A stretch of 64,000 bases of DNA, from contig JAFYNH010000049.1 of the NCBI GenBank assembly GCA_017549815.1, positions 28,310 through 92,309 of the forward strand, read 5' to 3'. A model generated the notes under the pieces. The model saw nothing but the letters and a program-made list of their open reading frames with translations. It was not told the DNA's origin and searched no databases. This document shows positions 48,501-55,028 of this stretch, in pieces; positions within the stretch are counted from its first letter, which is position 1; every line of letters begins with the position of its first letter. The position numbers and the translations under genes were made by a program. Source of the DNA: Selenomonadaceae bacterium. Lineage in GTDB: Bacteria > Bacillota > Negativicutes > Selenomonadales > Selenomonadaceae.

Positions 48501-48597
48501 CCGAACCGACACGGTTGTTAAAATTGTCGTTATCGTCCGTGCCTTCGATTAAATCCAAGTCGGCAAATCGTTGGAGGTTAAAGACAAGCTCTTTCAT
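42502..48597 (-). CDS. Giant modular RTX/repeat protein (2031 aa), putative phase-variable
   Basis: ATG 48597 with AAAGGAG nine bases upstream. Residues 6-12 are Phe-Asn-Leu-Gln-Arg-Phe-Ala, the same early motif as in the protein at 8235. Residues 15-960 are Gly-Gly-x-Gly-Asn-Asp-x-Ile repeats in blocks ended by Gly-Gly-Asn-Asp-x-Ile-x-x-Phe. About 979-1500 are six Trp-started modules like those at 20480-27580. Residues ~1500-2031 are RTX blocks with Gly-Gly-Lys-Gly-Asn-Asp-Ser-Leu-Trp-Gly and Gly-Asp-Gly-Asn-Asp-Val-Ile-x-Asp-Tyr. The end, Ile-Ser-Gly-Lys-Lys-Leu-Val-Pro-Asn-Ser, matches the sister protein. The two genes face each other across ~15 kb and share a promoter sequence, so they look like a diverged inverted duplicate pair. 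Calcium-bound surface protein is inferred. Confidence 0.88.
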   Translation of the reverse strand: MKELVFNLQRFADLDLIEGTDDNDNFNNRVGSDTAIDGKAGDDYISFMGDHNSINGGDGNDDIQLVGDRNSINGGNDNDNIRIVGDNNTVSGGTGDDYIDIWNGDGDGLYLYDANFYRLASNNGFVYVYEGGNDIIRSFNKDNNFLVIEGYTWSTYREKDENDNDTDRFIVNVLNGEEIVGTITLENYWSDKVNIVSSKEELVNFNIVFNHHYETDTVLYGSDGKDIITNAGKNVSITSGAGNDSIYTTGDSVTIDAGNDDNYVLAHSGAHITIMSGTGNDKIDNGNGCDVVYFYKGGNDTLDNLADLDTIVLGDVKVKSSIQSDNGTMLRLSNGNYLYLLGGITKRIVSSLDEVPKINVTSNHTNNTVVTGKREEGTIDYIGNDADKVTINGGDEADYISNSGAKVSISGGAGDDNIFNGYNEGGNVSISGGNGNDYIDNHCKNVLINGDEGNDYIFSHEAAKNSKINGGDGDDDICNLSSDVLIDGGDGNDHISNEWQNSNATINGGNGDDNIWSDGNNGSINGGDGNDYITTNDGAYDNTIDGGAGDDTIESYGGNDLVRWSGGNDFITGFGFDDSLQIMSGTISAVGYEDGRTLLIVGENVITVEGEIYRVFNQDGKKIILASFNADAVTNEKNDTLVNGTGGDDVIANTGKNVTIDAGDGDNSIYNEGSNVSINFGVGNDYILNEGDNVSISTGAGNDGVNNVYAQNAANIDLGTGDDWVDNHASNSTILGGDGDDFIDSNASNVSIDAGEGNNHIVLFNEKHTVTAGAGNDTVDDNGCNSAIIDVGAGNDIINNRGENNSINGGEGNDFIHNEGCGDYSTILGGAGNDTIDNNGDTVKVDAGDGDDSIYSNSYYATISGGNGDDSILLNNEGHDYLIQYKSGDGNDFIEGFNETSTLSIAGSSYTSTTNDSDIIITVGEGSITLAGAAWNSSPNIVVGALEEEEDNDDTLEGGNNGGNGGNDTLPVDDNGATWKFNSKANKATYSESNKTLVTVSGVKSLNGLSIDVDNKIVTVGTAALNNSNVSISDGYALALADDVITPQTTAAKWSLSKKTAIYKDKSTSAGYSVKNNQIVYNAASGGETLLTVDGVKSLDGISKKGTKITIAKSSLNKSDVTISDGYTLALGEDVPTPDYNETDFDGLTYKSASNTAGYTLDDNKITYTKAKAATDLFTIKGVKNTEGITVDGKTVTVPKSALGTSKVIINNGYALAIADDVKTPKPMVAGWTLDGTTATYKKNSTSDGYTVNANNEIVYSPASEGDTLVTVRGVQSTNGLSLNKKVVTVSKVALGTDEVTISDGYILKLGGDVTKSATINTWNFNKSKATATYKQTATKGYALADDKKSITYTTKTNKKLVTVSGVKSASGLVTYDDKKVVTVGAKALDEKTVKISGNEYTLKLSSKVETPQTTAAGWTQDSKTKTATYKSASNTAGYKLAANGKSITYSKKTTAKTLASINGVKENATPTVKNKVITLKKANLSGSKVTVSGSYGFNFASGDYKNTSIVGSKNKDSITSNGSKLSITGGKGNDLISLSSDAKNNVIVYNVGDGNDTIYGFDGNDTLKIAKGTASVTTKGNDVIFTVGKGKITVKGGVGKTINYVDKNVEKTYPISKLVTLTEDYDKKTYTMSDELRTLDASAVQRDLEIIGNEYANKITGSNQNDIIKGGGANDTLKGGKGSDVFIYASGDGNDVITDYATEDKIQIENGTAKVTASGKDVIFTVGTGKISVKGAADKVVTYIDANSKVKYYPENQNSAVTVSGAGVTLKSSYKKGSFDVANYGSTIVTIDASPVSHNLKIFGNEKANVILGGYGNDTIIGGKNNDTLQGGDGKNVFLYNEGDGNDVIVDYNTGDKISLVSDAVISSSVKGDDVVLKVGKNKITLNNGVDKVITVVDAKGGNRIIGGTKDDNIKGGKGNDSLWGGKGADTLQGGKGNDSLWGNAGADTFIYANGDGDDTIYGFANDDMLKITGVNAKDITGTTNSKGTEVYFKVGKTTDAITLKNFTAKSFNVNGDSYKISGKKLVPNS

Positions 48598-48629
48598 AAT
48601 GAACCAACTCCTTTATAATGTTTGTCATT

Positions 48630-48660
48630 ATTATAAATGCCCCCCCTCCTAAATTGTCAA
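48630..48660 (-). promoter_or_regulatory. Sigma-A promoter with G7 tract and 19-bp spacer
   Basis: On the minus strand TTGACA (48660-48655), a 19-bp spacer holding seven G (48646-48640) and TATAAT (48635-48630). The two boxes are perfect but the spacing is two bases above the optimum, so loss of two G would restore 17 bp. It corresponds to the 17-bp/G9 promoter at 20403. Confidence 0.8.
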
Positions 48661-48692
48661 GCATTTGCGAAAACTTTTAATAGAAATTTAAT
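48652..48692 (-). repeat. 41-bp inverted repeat, right copy
   Basis: Exact reverse complement of 20371-20411. It includes the -35 box of the giant gene on the minus strand. Confidence 0.95.
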
Positions 48693-48717
48693 CTGTGCGG
48701 TACAAAGTCACTACTTA

Positions 48718-48746
48718 TTGAAAAAAAATCGCGCCTATGTTAGACT
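48718..48746 (+). promoter_or_regulatory. Promoter of the DUF535/glycosyltransferase operon
   Basis: TTGAAA at 48718-48723, 17-bp spacer, TAGACT at 48741-48746, 29 bp before the ATG at 48776. Confidence 0.5.
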
Positions 48747-48775
48747 TTGCCAAATTTAGTTAGGCAGGAAAACTT

Positions 48776-49699
48776 ATGAGTAACTTCATTGAGCTTGGAA
48801 AAAAGATTTATGACTTAAACAATCCGCGAGAGGCGCACCGATTCGCAGTATTCGTGGCGCGTTGTTGTTTGCACCCTCAGCGCATGAGTCGACTTGAAAA
48901 ATTTTTTACGCAATCGGAGCTGATGAAAAAAATCGCGGGAGGCTACCCGTTTGTCTACGAACAGGCGACGCGGGCATTTTTTTATTATCGGTCGACGTTC
49001 GAGGAACGGGCGCGGCTTATCGAAGAGAATATGCAATTTTTATCTGCGCGGCTGAACGATGATTTCATGCTGAAACTTTATGGCGACAAGAAAATTGAGC
49101 TGTGGAAAATGCCGCTCGACGAAACTTTAGGCGAAATGAAATTGGTACTCTGCGCGGAGTCGGGACAACGCAAGGAAGGCTTAGCGGCGATTATGTTCAT
49201 TTTGCCAGACGAGACGCCCGTTTATCAAATTTTATTCTGGATAGCGCGAACTCCCGACAACGATTGGGCGATATGGATTGGCGCAATGCAAGGACCAAAC
49301 GTCGACGACGCCCGCGAACTTATTAAAAAAATTACAAAGAAATGTCACGCTTACCGCACGAAAAATTTAATCCTTTACGCCGCGCAGGCTGTGGCTCGTT
49401 CGTTAGGAGTTAAAAAAATTTTTGCCGTCACGAACGAAGGCTATTACGCGAACAATCACATTCGGCGCGACAGAAAGTTAAAGACTTCGTTTAGCGACTT
49501 CTGGGCAGAGGCGGGCGGCGTTCCGACTGACGATAAAAGATTTTATGAATTGCCGTTGATTGAGACGCGCAAAACTGTCGAAGAAATTCCGTCACATAAG
49601 CGGGCGCAATATCGGAGGCGATTCGCGTTGCTTGACGAATTGGACGCGGCGATTGATAACGAGTTGCGGAGGTTTAAACGTGCGGATTGCGATATTTGA
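48776..49699 (+). CDS. DUF535 (VirK/YbjX-type) protein
   Basis: 307 residues, ATG 48776 after AGGAAAACTT. The pattern of this family is visible: an N-terminal helical part, Trp-Ala-Ile-Trp-Ile-Gly-Ala-Met-Gln-Gly-Pro (family Gly-x-x-Gln-Gly) near residue 160, a helix with Lys-Lys-Ile-Thr-Lys-Lys-Cys-His-Ala-Tyr-Arg, and Phe-Trp-Ala-Glu-Ala-Gly-Gly near the C-terminus followed by Tyr-Glu-Leu-Pro. Enterobacterial members such as VirK affect outer-membrane or LPS-related properties; the biochemical role is not known. It is the first gene of an operon whose next three are glycosyltransferases, which fits an envelope function. It overlaps the next gene by 20 bases. Confidence 0.8.
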   Translation: MSNFIELGKKIYDLNNPREAHRFAVFVARCCLHPQRMSRLEKFFTQSELMKKIAGGYPFVYEQATRAFFYYRSTFEERARLIEENMQFLSARLNDDFMLKLYGDKKIELWKMPLDETLGEMKLVLCAESGQRKEGLAAIMFILPDETPVYQILFWIARTPDNDWAIWIGAMQGPNVDDARELIKKITKKCHAYRTKNLILYAAQAVARSLGVKKIFAVTNEGYYANNHIRRDRKLKTSFSDFWAEAGGVPTDDKRFYELPLIETRKTVEEIPSHKRAQYRRRFALLDELDAAIDNELRRFKRADCDI

Positions 49700-50837
49700 A
49701 AACATAATGACGCCCGGCGGTCACGAAGTCGAGTTTGACAGAATTTTAGTTGAAGAATTTCGCGGACTTGGTCAGGAGGTCGAGTTTTACGTCCCGCAAA
49801 ATTTCCAATTCCAATTCGATTATCAAACGCCCGTCACGAAGTTAAAAGGCGACGCCGTGACTTATACGAATTCTCGCGGGCTGAAGAAATTATTTGCGGC
49901 GGCTCGTCGAGAAATTAATCGTCAAAGGTGGTACAGTCAGCTTTTCGACGCGCAGAAAAATTTCGACGCGCTGATTGTCCCGACTTCGACTTACAGATAT
50001 TTGCGGGCGTTGAATCACAGCGACTTAAAGAAAATTTCCGTGCCGCTGATTTTTATATTGCACGGCATTAATCCGACGGAGGCTCCGAAATTTTTGGCGG
50101 CGGCTGATAAACTCGCGACAAATAAAAATATCAAGCCCGTTGTGCTGACTTTTTCTGATAATATTTTCGGCGAACGGCGCGACAATATCTTTACTATTTA
50201 CCCGCCGACTTACACCGCACGCGATTTGTCAATTAGGAATGAGGAATTAGTAATTAGGAATGGAAATAATAAGACATTAACAATCGGATTCTTCGGACAA
50301 TATCGGCGAGAAAAAAATCTGCGCGGGCTTTTGGAAGTTTATTTAAAAGGCAATTATACGCGCAAAGTTGAATTGCAAGTTCAAGGCTCGACGATGCACG
50401 CGGAAGACTCGGAAGACTTTGAAGAAATTATCAGTCAATATTCGGGCGTCAAAGGTTTAAGCTTTTTACATAAGGGCTTAATCGGCGCGGAGTGGCAACG
50501 GGCGATTATGAATGTCGACGCGCTACTAATGCCGTATTCTTCGCCGCGTTATCGGTATCATTGGGGCGGAATGTTATTTACTGCGATAGGCTTTGGCAAA
50601 CCCGTTGTCGCAAGCAATGATATGAATCCCGAAGTCTTCAAACTTTACCGAGTCGGCGAGACTTTCGAGAGCGGCGACCTTAACGACCTTTCGCGAGTGC
50701 TTGAGACTTTTATAAACGACTTTGACAAAAATTTTCCGACGTATAAAAGGGATTTGCAAATGGCTGGTGAAGATTTTTCGCCTACAAATTTTGCGCGGCG
50801 TCTTGAAAAAATTATTTTGGAGGAACGGAATGGCTAA
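49680..50837 (+). CDS. GT4-type glycosyltransferase (GT-B fold)
   Basis: 385 residues from GTG 49680 behind GCGGAGG; the longer frame from 49560 lies inside the upstream gene. N-terminal Val-Arg-Ile-Ala-Ile-Phe-Glu-Asn-Ile with Gly-Gly-His-Glu-Val-Glu-Phe, and a C-terminal domain with Gly-Phe-Phe-Gly-Gln-Tyr, Tyr-Arg-Tyr-His-Trp-Gly-Gly-Met-Leu and Gly-Lys-Pro-Val-Val-Ala-Ser. These fit GT4-like transferases of LPS core or O-chain synthesis. Between residues ~182 and 197 is an in-frame insert, Ser-Ile-Arg-Asn-Glu-Glu-Leu-Val-Ile-Arg-Asn, encoded by ATTAGGAAT-like repeats that look like the G-rich tracts found elsewhere between genes. Its stop overlaps the next start by eight bases (ATGGCTAA). 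Confidence 0.82.
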   Translation: MRIAIFENIMTPGGHEVEFDRILVEEFRGLGQEVEFYVPQNFQFQFDYQTPVTKLKGDAVTYTNSRGLKKLFAAARREINRQRWYSQLFDAQKNFDALIVPTSTYRYLRALNHSDLKKISVPLIFILHGINPTEAPKFLAAADKLATNKNIKPVVLTFSDNIFGERRDNIFTIYPPTYTARDLSIRNEELVIRNGNNKTLTIGFFGQYRREKNLRGLLEVYLKGNYTRKVELQVQGSTMHAEDSEDFEEIISQYSGVKGLSFLHKGLIGAEWQRAIMNVDALLMPYSSPRYRYHWGGMLFTAIGFGKPVVASNDMNPEVFKLYRVGETFESGDLNDLSRVLETFINDFDKNFPTYKRDLQMAGEDFSPTNFARRLEKIILEERNG

Positions 50838-51615
50838 GGTATCCGTGCTGATTTTAGCTAAGAATGAAGAAAAATTTATCGGCGCGTGCATTAAGAGCGT
50901 AAAGGATTTTGCGAGCGAAGTAATTGTTATCGACGACTTCAGCACCGACGCGACCGCGCAGATTTCTAAAAAACTCGGAGCGCGTGTTATTCAAAGAGGA
51001 CTTAACGGCGATTGGGGCGGTCAACAAACTTTTGCGATTAAGCAGGCGAAGTTCGATTGGGTTTTCTTCATAGACGCCGACGAACGCGCTACGCCCGAAC
51101 TTTCCGCCGAGATAAAAAAAGTTCTTGACGGCGACGATAAAAATTTTGCTTATCGGACGGCGCGGCTAAGTTATTTTTGGGGGCAACCGCTTAAGCACGG
51201 CGGCTGGTTCCCAGATTATGTGACGCGCCTTTTCCCGACTAAAGACAGTTACGTTACGGGCTTTGTTCACCCGCAAATTCATCACACCTGCGCGGAAAAA
51301 GATTTTGCCGAGTCCGCTTATCTCGTCCATTATCCCTACCGCGATTGGAATCATTATTTTAACAAGCTGAACTTTTACACGACGCTTGCCGCTAAAAAAG
51401 CTCACGAACAGGGCAAGACGGCTAATCTTTTCGATATGATTTTTCACCCGATTTGGGCAAGTTTCCGAATGTATTTTCTGCGCGGCGGCTTTTTAGACGG
51501 AATGATTGGTTTCGTGTTGGCGGGCTTCCATTATTTTTATACAATGGCGAAGTATGTCAAGCTTTATTATTACGGCAAAGAAAATCGCCACGTCACGGAG
51601 GAAGAAAATGTTTAA
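50830..51615 (+). CDS. GT2-type glycosyltransferase (LPS core, WaaE/KdtX-like)
   Basis: 261 residues from ATG 50830 after GGAGGAAC, chosen over the ATG at 50722 that lies in the upstream gene. Nucleotide-binding start Val-Ser-Val-Leu-Ile-Leu-Ala-Lys-Asn-Glu-Glu, Val-Ile-Asp-Asp-Phe-Ser-Thr-Asp, and the metal-binding Phe-Phe-Ile-Asp-Ala-Asp-Glu-Arg at about 76-83. The C-terminal part, with Phe-Leu-Arg-Gly-Gly-Phe-Leu-Asp-Gly, resembles beta-1,4-glucosyltransferases of the LPS inner core (WaaE). It is an inverting GT-A enzyme at the inner membrane. Its last codons overlap the GT9 start by eight bases (ATGTTTAA). Confidence 0.85.
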   Translation: MAKVSVLILAKNEEKFIGACIKSVKDFASEVIVIDDFSTDATAQISKKLGARVIQRGLNGDWGGQQTFAIKQAKFDWVFFIDADERATPELSAEIKKVLDGDDKNFAYRTARLSYFWGQPLKHGGWFPDYVTRLFPTKDSYVTGFVHPQIHHTCAEKDFAESAYLVHYPYRDWNHYFNKLNFYTTLAAKKAHEQGKTANLFDMIFHPIWASFRMYFLRGGFLDGMIGFVLAGFHYFYTMAKYVKLYYYGKENRHVTEEENV

Positions 51616-52627
51616 AAATATTTTAATCAATGCATTGGTAAATCTCGGCGACGTGGTACTTACAACTTCCGCGCTCGCACTTATCAAGAAAAATTTCCCA
51701 GAAACTAAAATCACTATGCTCGTTAAACCCGTTGTTAAGGACGCCGTTATCGATAATCCCGTTGTCGACGACGTTATTGTCCTCGATTACAAAGCTAAAG
51801 AAAATTCCTTTAATAAAATGCGTAGATTGGTTAAAAATATTCGTCAACGCAATTTTGACTTGGCTATTTCCTTTGATAGGAAACTCCGCCCCGCGTTGAT
51901 AACTTTTTTTGCCGGAATTCCGCGCAGAGTTTGCCCGTCCAAAGTTTTTGACGACAATAAAAGCCGCGTGACTATGCTTTATACCGATGTTATAGAAATT
52001 TCGCACGACCTTAATAAAACTCTGCAAGCAGAAACTTATCAAGAGATTGTCCGCAAATTTTTTAATATCGAAGGGCACGCCGAACCAGTTTTCCCTAAAA
52101 AAAGTTCACTCGTCGCTGATAAATTGCTTTCCCGCCTTCCCGACGCAAAATTTAAAATCGCGCTGTGTGTTAAAGGAACTTTTCCGCTAAAAACTTGGAG
52201 CAAAGAATATTTCGCCGAAGTCGTTAAGAAATTGCGCCAAACTTATGACGCGGCATTTTTTATTGTCGGCGCACCGAACGATAAAGCCTATGCTGACGAA
52301 GTTATCGCGGAAATGGGCGGCGACGTTGAAAATTTTTGCGGCGAGACTTCATTAACCGACCTTGCAGAACTTTTTCGCCGCGTAAATTTATTTATAACCG
52401 TCGACACGGGCGCAACTCACATTGCCGCTACGACTGGCGTTAAAATGGTTACGATTTACGGTTGCACAAGCCCCGACCGTTGGCACCCCATTAATAAAAA
52501 TGCAATCGCCCTAACGAGTCGCGAACCTTGTTGTCCGTGTACCAAAAAAATCTGTGATAATCCCGCCTGTTTGCAAAACGTCAAGCCCGCGCAGGTCTTA
52601 AACGCTATCAGGGATTTGAAAAACTAA
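51608..52627 (+). CDS. GT9-family heptosyltransferase-like protein
   Basis: 339 residues from ATG 51608, placed by GGAGGAAGAAA. The GT9 hallmarks are Asn-Leu-Gly-Asp-Val-Val-Leu-Thr-Thr (family Gly-Asp-x-x-x-Thr), Leu-Lys-Thr-Trp near residue 193 and the C-terminal Asp-Thr-Gly-Ala-Thr-His-Ile-Ala-Ala with Gly-Cys-Thr-Ser-Pro-Asp-Arg-Trp. It is similar to WaaC/WaaF/WaaQ heptosyltransferases, which add ADP-heptose to the LPS inner core. Presence in a Firmicute-type genome supports a diderm with LPS. The last ~40 residues contain a Cys cluster (Cys-Cys-Pro-Cys-Thr-Lys-Lys-Ile-Cys), as in many bacterial members. Exact acceptor is unknown. Confidence 0.85.
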   Translation: MFKNILINALVNLGDVVLTTSALALIKKNFPETKITMLVKPVVKDAVIDNPVVDDVIVLDYKAKENSFNKMRRLVKNIRQRNFDLAISFDRKLRPALITFFAGIPRRVCPSKVFDDNKSRVTMLYTDVIEISHDLNKTLQAETYQEIVRKFFNIEGHAEPVFPKKSSLVADKLLSRLPDAKFKIALCVKGTFPLKTWSKEYFAEVVKKLRQTYDAAFFIVGAPNDKAYADEVIAEMGGDVENFCGETSLTDLAELFRRVNLFITVDTGATHIAATTGVKMVTIYGCTSPDRWHPINKNAIALTSREPCCPCTKKICDNPACLQNVKPAQVLNAIRDLKN

Positions 52628-52654
52628 TTCCTAGTTCCTTTTTTTGCCGATAAC

Positions 52655-52663
52655 TGCTATAAT
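52655..52663 (+). promoter_or_regulatory. Extended -10 promoter of the two-component system
   Basis: TGCTATAAT is an extended -10 box, 28 bp before the start at 52692, with no good -35. Similar TGNTATAAT boxes occur at 54771-54779, 54988-54996 and 55383-55391. Confidence 0.5.
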
Positions 52664-52691
52664 CATGAAAAAATTTTTGGGAGTGAAAAAT

Positions 52692-53366
52692 ATGATGAGA
52701 ATTCTGCTCGCCGAAGACGATAGCCGTCTCGGTAAATTGATTGAGTACATGTTGACGCAAAATAAGTTCAATGTTGAGTGGATAACCAACGGCGGCGATA
52801 TTTTTGAATACGCTATGTACTCGGAATACGACATTTTGATTTTGGATTGGATGATGCCGAACGTTTCGGGGCTTGAAGCTTGTCGGCAACTGCGCGAGGC
52901 AGGTTACGAACGCGCAATCATCATGCTCACCGCGAAAGATACCGTCGAAGACAGAGTTATGGGTCTCGACGCCGGTGCGGACGATTATTTGGTTAAACCT
53001 TTCGAGTTTGACGAACTTTTGGCAAGACTCCGCGCACTCGGCAGACGTTCTACGCAAAAAATTCAGCAGGAAGTCATTGAGATAGGAGATTTCACGCTGA
53101 ATCGCACGACAAAAGTTTTAATGCGCAAAGATCAAGTTATTCAGCTCTCGCCGCGTGAATTCCAGATTTTCGACCTCCTCGCGCAGAATTTAGGCGTCGT
53201 GGTGCCCCGCGATATTATTCTTGACAGGATTTGGGGACTCGAACGCGACATAACTTCCAATAACATTGATTCCTATATGAAAATTTTGCGCAAAAAGCTT
53301 ATGGACGTTGACGGCAACATTGCAATAAAGACTGTTCGCGGTATCGGCTATCGTTTAGAGGCTTAA
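52692..53366 (+). CDS. OmpR-family response regulator
   Basis: 224 residues from ATG 52692 behind GGGAGTG (a second ATG follows at once). Receiver domain: acidic Glu-Asp-Asp at 8-10, phospho-acceptor Asp52 (Ile-Leu-Asp-Trp-Met-Met-Pro), switch Thr in Met-Leu-Thr-Ala-Lys, Lys in Val-Lys-Pro-Phe. C-terminal winged helix with Leu-Ser-Pro-Arg-Glu-Phe and Val-Arg-Gly-Ile-Gly-Tyr-Arg-Leu. Pairs with the kinase that starts nine bases later. It follows the glycosyltransferase operon but has its own promoter. The signal and regulon cannot be read from sequence. Confidence 0.92.
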   Translation: MMRILLAEDDSRLGKLIEYMLTQNKFNVEWITNGGDIFEYAMYSEYDILILDWMMPNVSGLEACRQLREAGYERAIIMLTAKDTVEDRVMGLDAGADDYLVKPFEFDELLARLRALGRRSTQKIQQEVIEIGDFTLNRTTKVLMRKDQVIQLSPREFQIFDLLAQNLGVVVPRDIILDRIWGLERDITSNNIDSYMKILRKKLMDVDGNIAIKTVRGIGYRLEA

Positions 53367-53375
53367 GTTTAAGTT

Positions 53376-54668
53376 ATGGAAATGTTTGGGCGCAGTCGGC
53401 GACAACTCGCCTTTGCTTACGCGCTTATCATGTGCCTTTTCATGATTATAATAATTTTAGTCATGCATATGGCTATGAATTGGTCAATTTTCTCGGAACA
53501 GGCGCAGGAACTTTCGGACGCGGCTAATGGAGTCGCCGAAACGCAAATTTTTTACTTAAATAACCCAAATGCCGACGTGGACGAAAATCGCTACTATAAA
53601 AGCGTCAACGACCGATTATTTTTCTACATTTTTAACGAGAATAAGCAATTAATGCGCTTTGAGCGGGCGTCATACAGATTAGAACCTTTTGTTCAAGACG
53701 TTATCGAAAATTGGAGCATTGACGACGATAAAGTCGAAGTTTTTCAGCACACAAACGAAACAGGGCAACTTTCAACCGTGATGATGATGTCTAAAAAAAT
53801 AATCATAGGCGAATCGACGCAAACGCTTTATGTCGGCAAAGATGTCACGGCTCTTTACTCCGGATTGCGTAAAGCGACTTATGCGCAAGTGGTTTTGGGC
53901 TTTATCGCGTTGTTAATCGCGTCTGCAATAGGTTATCACATGGCTGGACGGGCTTTGATTCCATTAAAAGAGGCTTACGAAAAGCAAAAACAATTCGCGG
54001 CGGACGCTTCTCACGAATTAAGAACGCCTTTAGCCGTTTTGCTGTCGTCGTCGGAACTTTTATTAGCAGACCCTTCAATACAAAATCCGTTTTTGCGACA
54101 AGTGCTTGAAGACGTTAAGAGCGAAGTTAAAAAAATGACGAATCTTGTCAGCGATTTGCTTATGGTGGCTCGCAGTGATAATAACGCGCTCAAAGTCAAA
54201 ATTCAAAAGCTTGACTTGTCGGCGATATTGGAGCAAGTAGTTAGGACGATGAAACCGATTGCCGAGAAGAAAAATATACGTCTCGCCGGAGAAAATTTCG
54301 GCAAAGTCATGATAAACGCCGACGAACAGAAAATTAAACAGCTGGCGATAATTTTGGTTGATAACGCGATTAAGTACACGCTTGAGGGCGGCACGGTACT
54401 TGTTGAACTTGAGCGCGTCGACGATAAGCGGATAGCTTTTTCGGTTATGGATAGCGGCATAGGCATTGCGGCTGAAGATTTGGACAAAGTTTTTGAGCGA
54501 TTTTATCGGGTTGATAAGGCGCGTTCGCGTGAAATGGGCGGCAATGGACTTGGTTTAGCGATAGCGGCGGAGATTGTTAAACTTCACGACGGCAAAATTT
54601 CTGTCGCGTCGAAACTCGGCGAAGGTACCAAATTCACCGTCGAGCTTAAAGTTAATTTGAAGAAATGA
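53376..54668 (+). CDS. Sensor histidine kinase
   Basis: 430 residues. Membrane helices at about 12-33 and 163-185 bracket a ~125-residue extracytoplasmic sensor. HisKA has Ala-Ser-His-Glu-Leu-Arg-Thr-Pro with phospho-acceptor His213, followed by a HATPase with Asp-Asn-Ala-Ile-Lys-Tyr, Asp-Ser-Gly-Ile-Gly-Ile and Gly-Leu-Gly-Leu-Ala-Ile. A HAMP is not obvious. The ribosome site is weak, but the start lies nine bases after the regulator stop, so translation is probably coupled. The last 25 codons are duplicated immediately downstream. Confidence 0.92.
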   Translation: MEMFGRSRRQLAFAYALIMCLFMIIIILVMHMAMNWSIFSEQAQELSDAANGVAETQIFYLNNPNADVDENRYYKSVNDRLFFYIFNENKQLMRFERASYRLEPFVQDVIENWSIDDDKVEVFQHTNETGQLSTVMMMSKKIIIGESTQTLYVGKDVTALYSGLRKATYAQVVLGFIALLIASAIGYHMAGRALIPLKEAYEKQKQFAADASHELRTPLAVLLSSSELLLADPSIQNPFLRQVLEDVKSEVKKMTNLVSDLLMVARSDNNALKVKIQKLDLSAILEQVVRTMKPIAEKKNIRLAGENFGKVMINADEQKIKQLAIILVDNAIKYTLEGGTVLVELERVDDKRIAFSVMDSGIGIAAEDLDKVFERFYRVDKARSREMGGNGLGLAIAAEIVKLHDGKISVASKLGEGTKFTVELKVNLKK

Positions 54669-54811
54669 TTTGTCCCCGACTATGGGGATTTTTTTTGCAT
54701 GAACAAATTCTACATGTATAGAATTTACACTTTGAGATTTCAAAACGCCTGCTGAGGCGATTTTTTTTTTTGTTATAATCTCCTCAAAATCGTTGTGGAG
54801 GTCTCGATATG
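54594..54811 (+). repeat. Tandem duplication, copy 1
   Basis: 218 bases: the last 25 codons of the kinase, two hairpin terminators (TCCCC/GGGGA at 54673-54696, CGCCT/AGGCG with T11 at 54746-54771), an extended -10 (TGTTATAAT) and GTGGAGGTCTCGATATG. Copy 2 follows directly, with only a few base changes and one T fewer. Confidence 0.95.
54673..54771 (+). terminator. Two terminator hairpins after the kinase gene
   Basis: TCCCC-GACTAT-GGGGA with T8, then CGCCT-GCTG-AGGCG with T11. Both recur in the duplicated copy at 54891-54914 and 54964-54988. Confidence 0.75.
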
Positions 54812-54886
54812 AAAATTTCTGTAGCGTCGAAACTCGGCGAAGGTACCAAATTCACCGTCGAGCTTAAAGTTAATTTGAAGAAATGA
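54809..54886 (+). CDS. 25-codon chimeric ORF created by the duplication
   Basis: ATG 54809 with GTGGAGG upstream reads straight into the copied C-terminal codons of the histidine kinase and ends at their TGA. It thus joins the start of the glycerate kinase gene to the kinase tail. It may be translated, but a function is unlikely; it is probably an accident of the duplication. Confidence 0.4.
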   Translation: MKISVASKLGEGTKFTVELKVNLKK

Positions 54887-55028
54887 TTTGTCCCCGACTA
54901 TGGGGATTTTTTTTGCACGAACAAATTCTACATATATAGAATTTACACTTTGAGATTTCAAAACGCCTGCTGAGGCGATTTTTTTTTTGTTATAATCTCC
55001 TTAAAATCGTTGTGGAGGTCTCGATATG
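54812..55028 (+). repeat. Tandem duplication, copy 2
   Basis: 217 bases, abutting copy 1 (54594-54811) and differing at about five positions. Its end supplies the promoter, ribosome site and ATG of the next gene. Confidence 0.95.
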
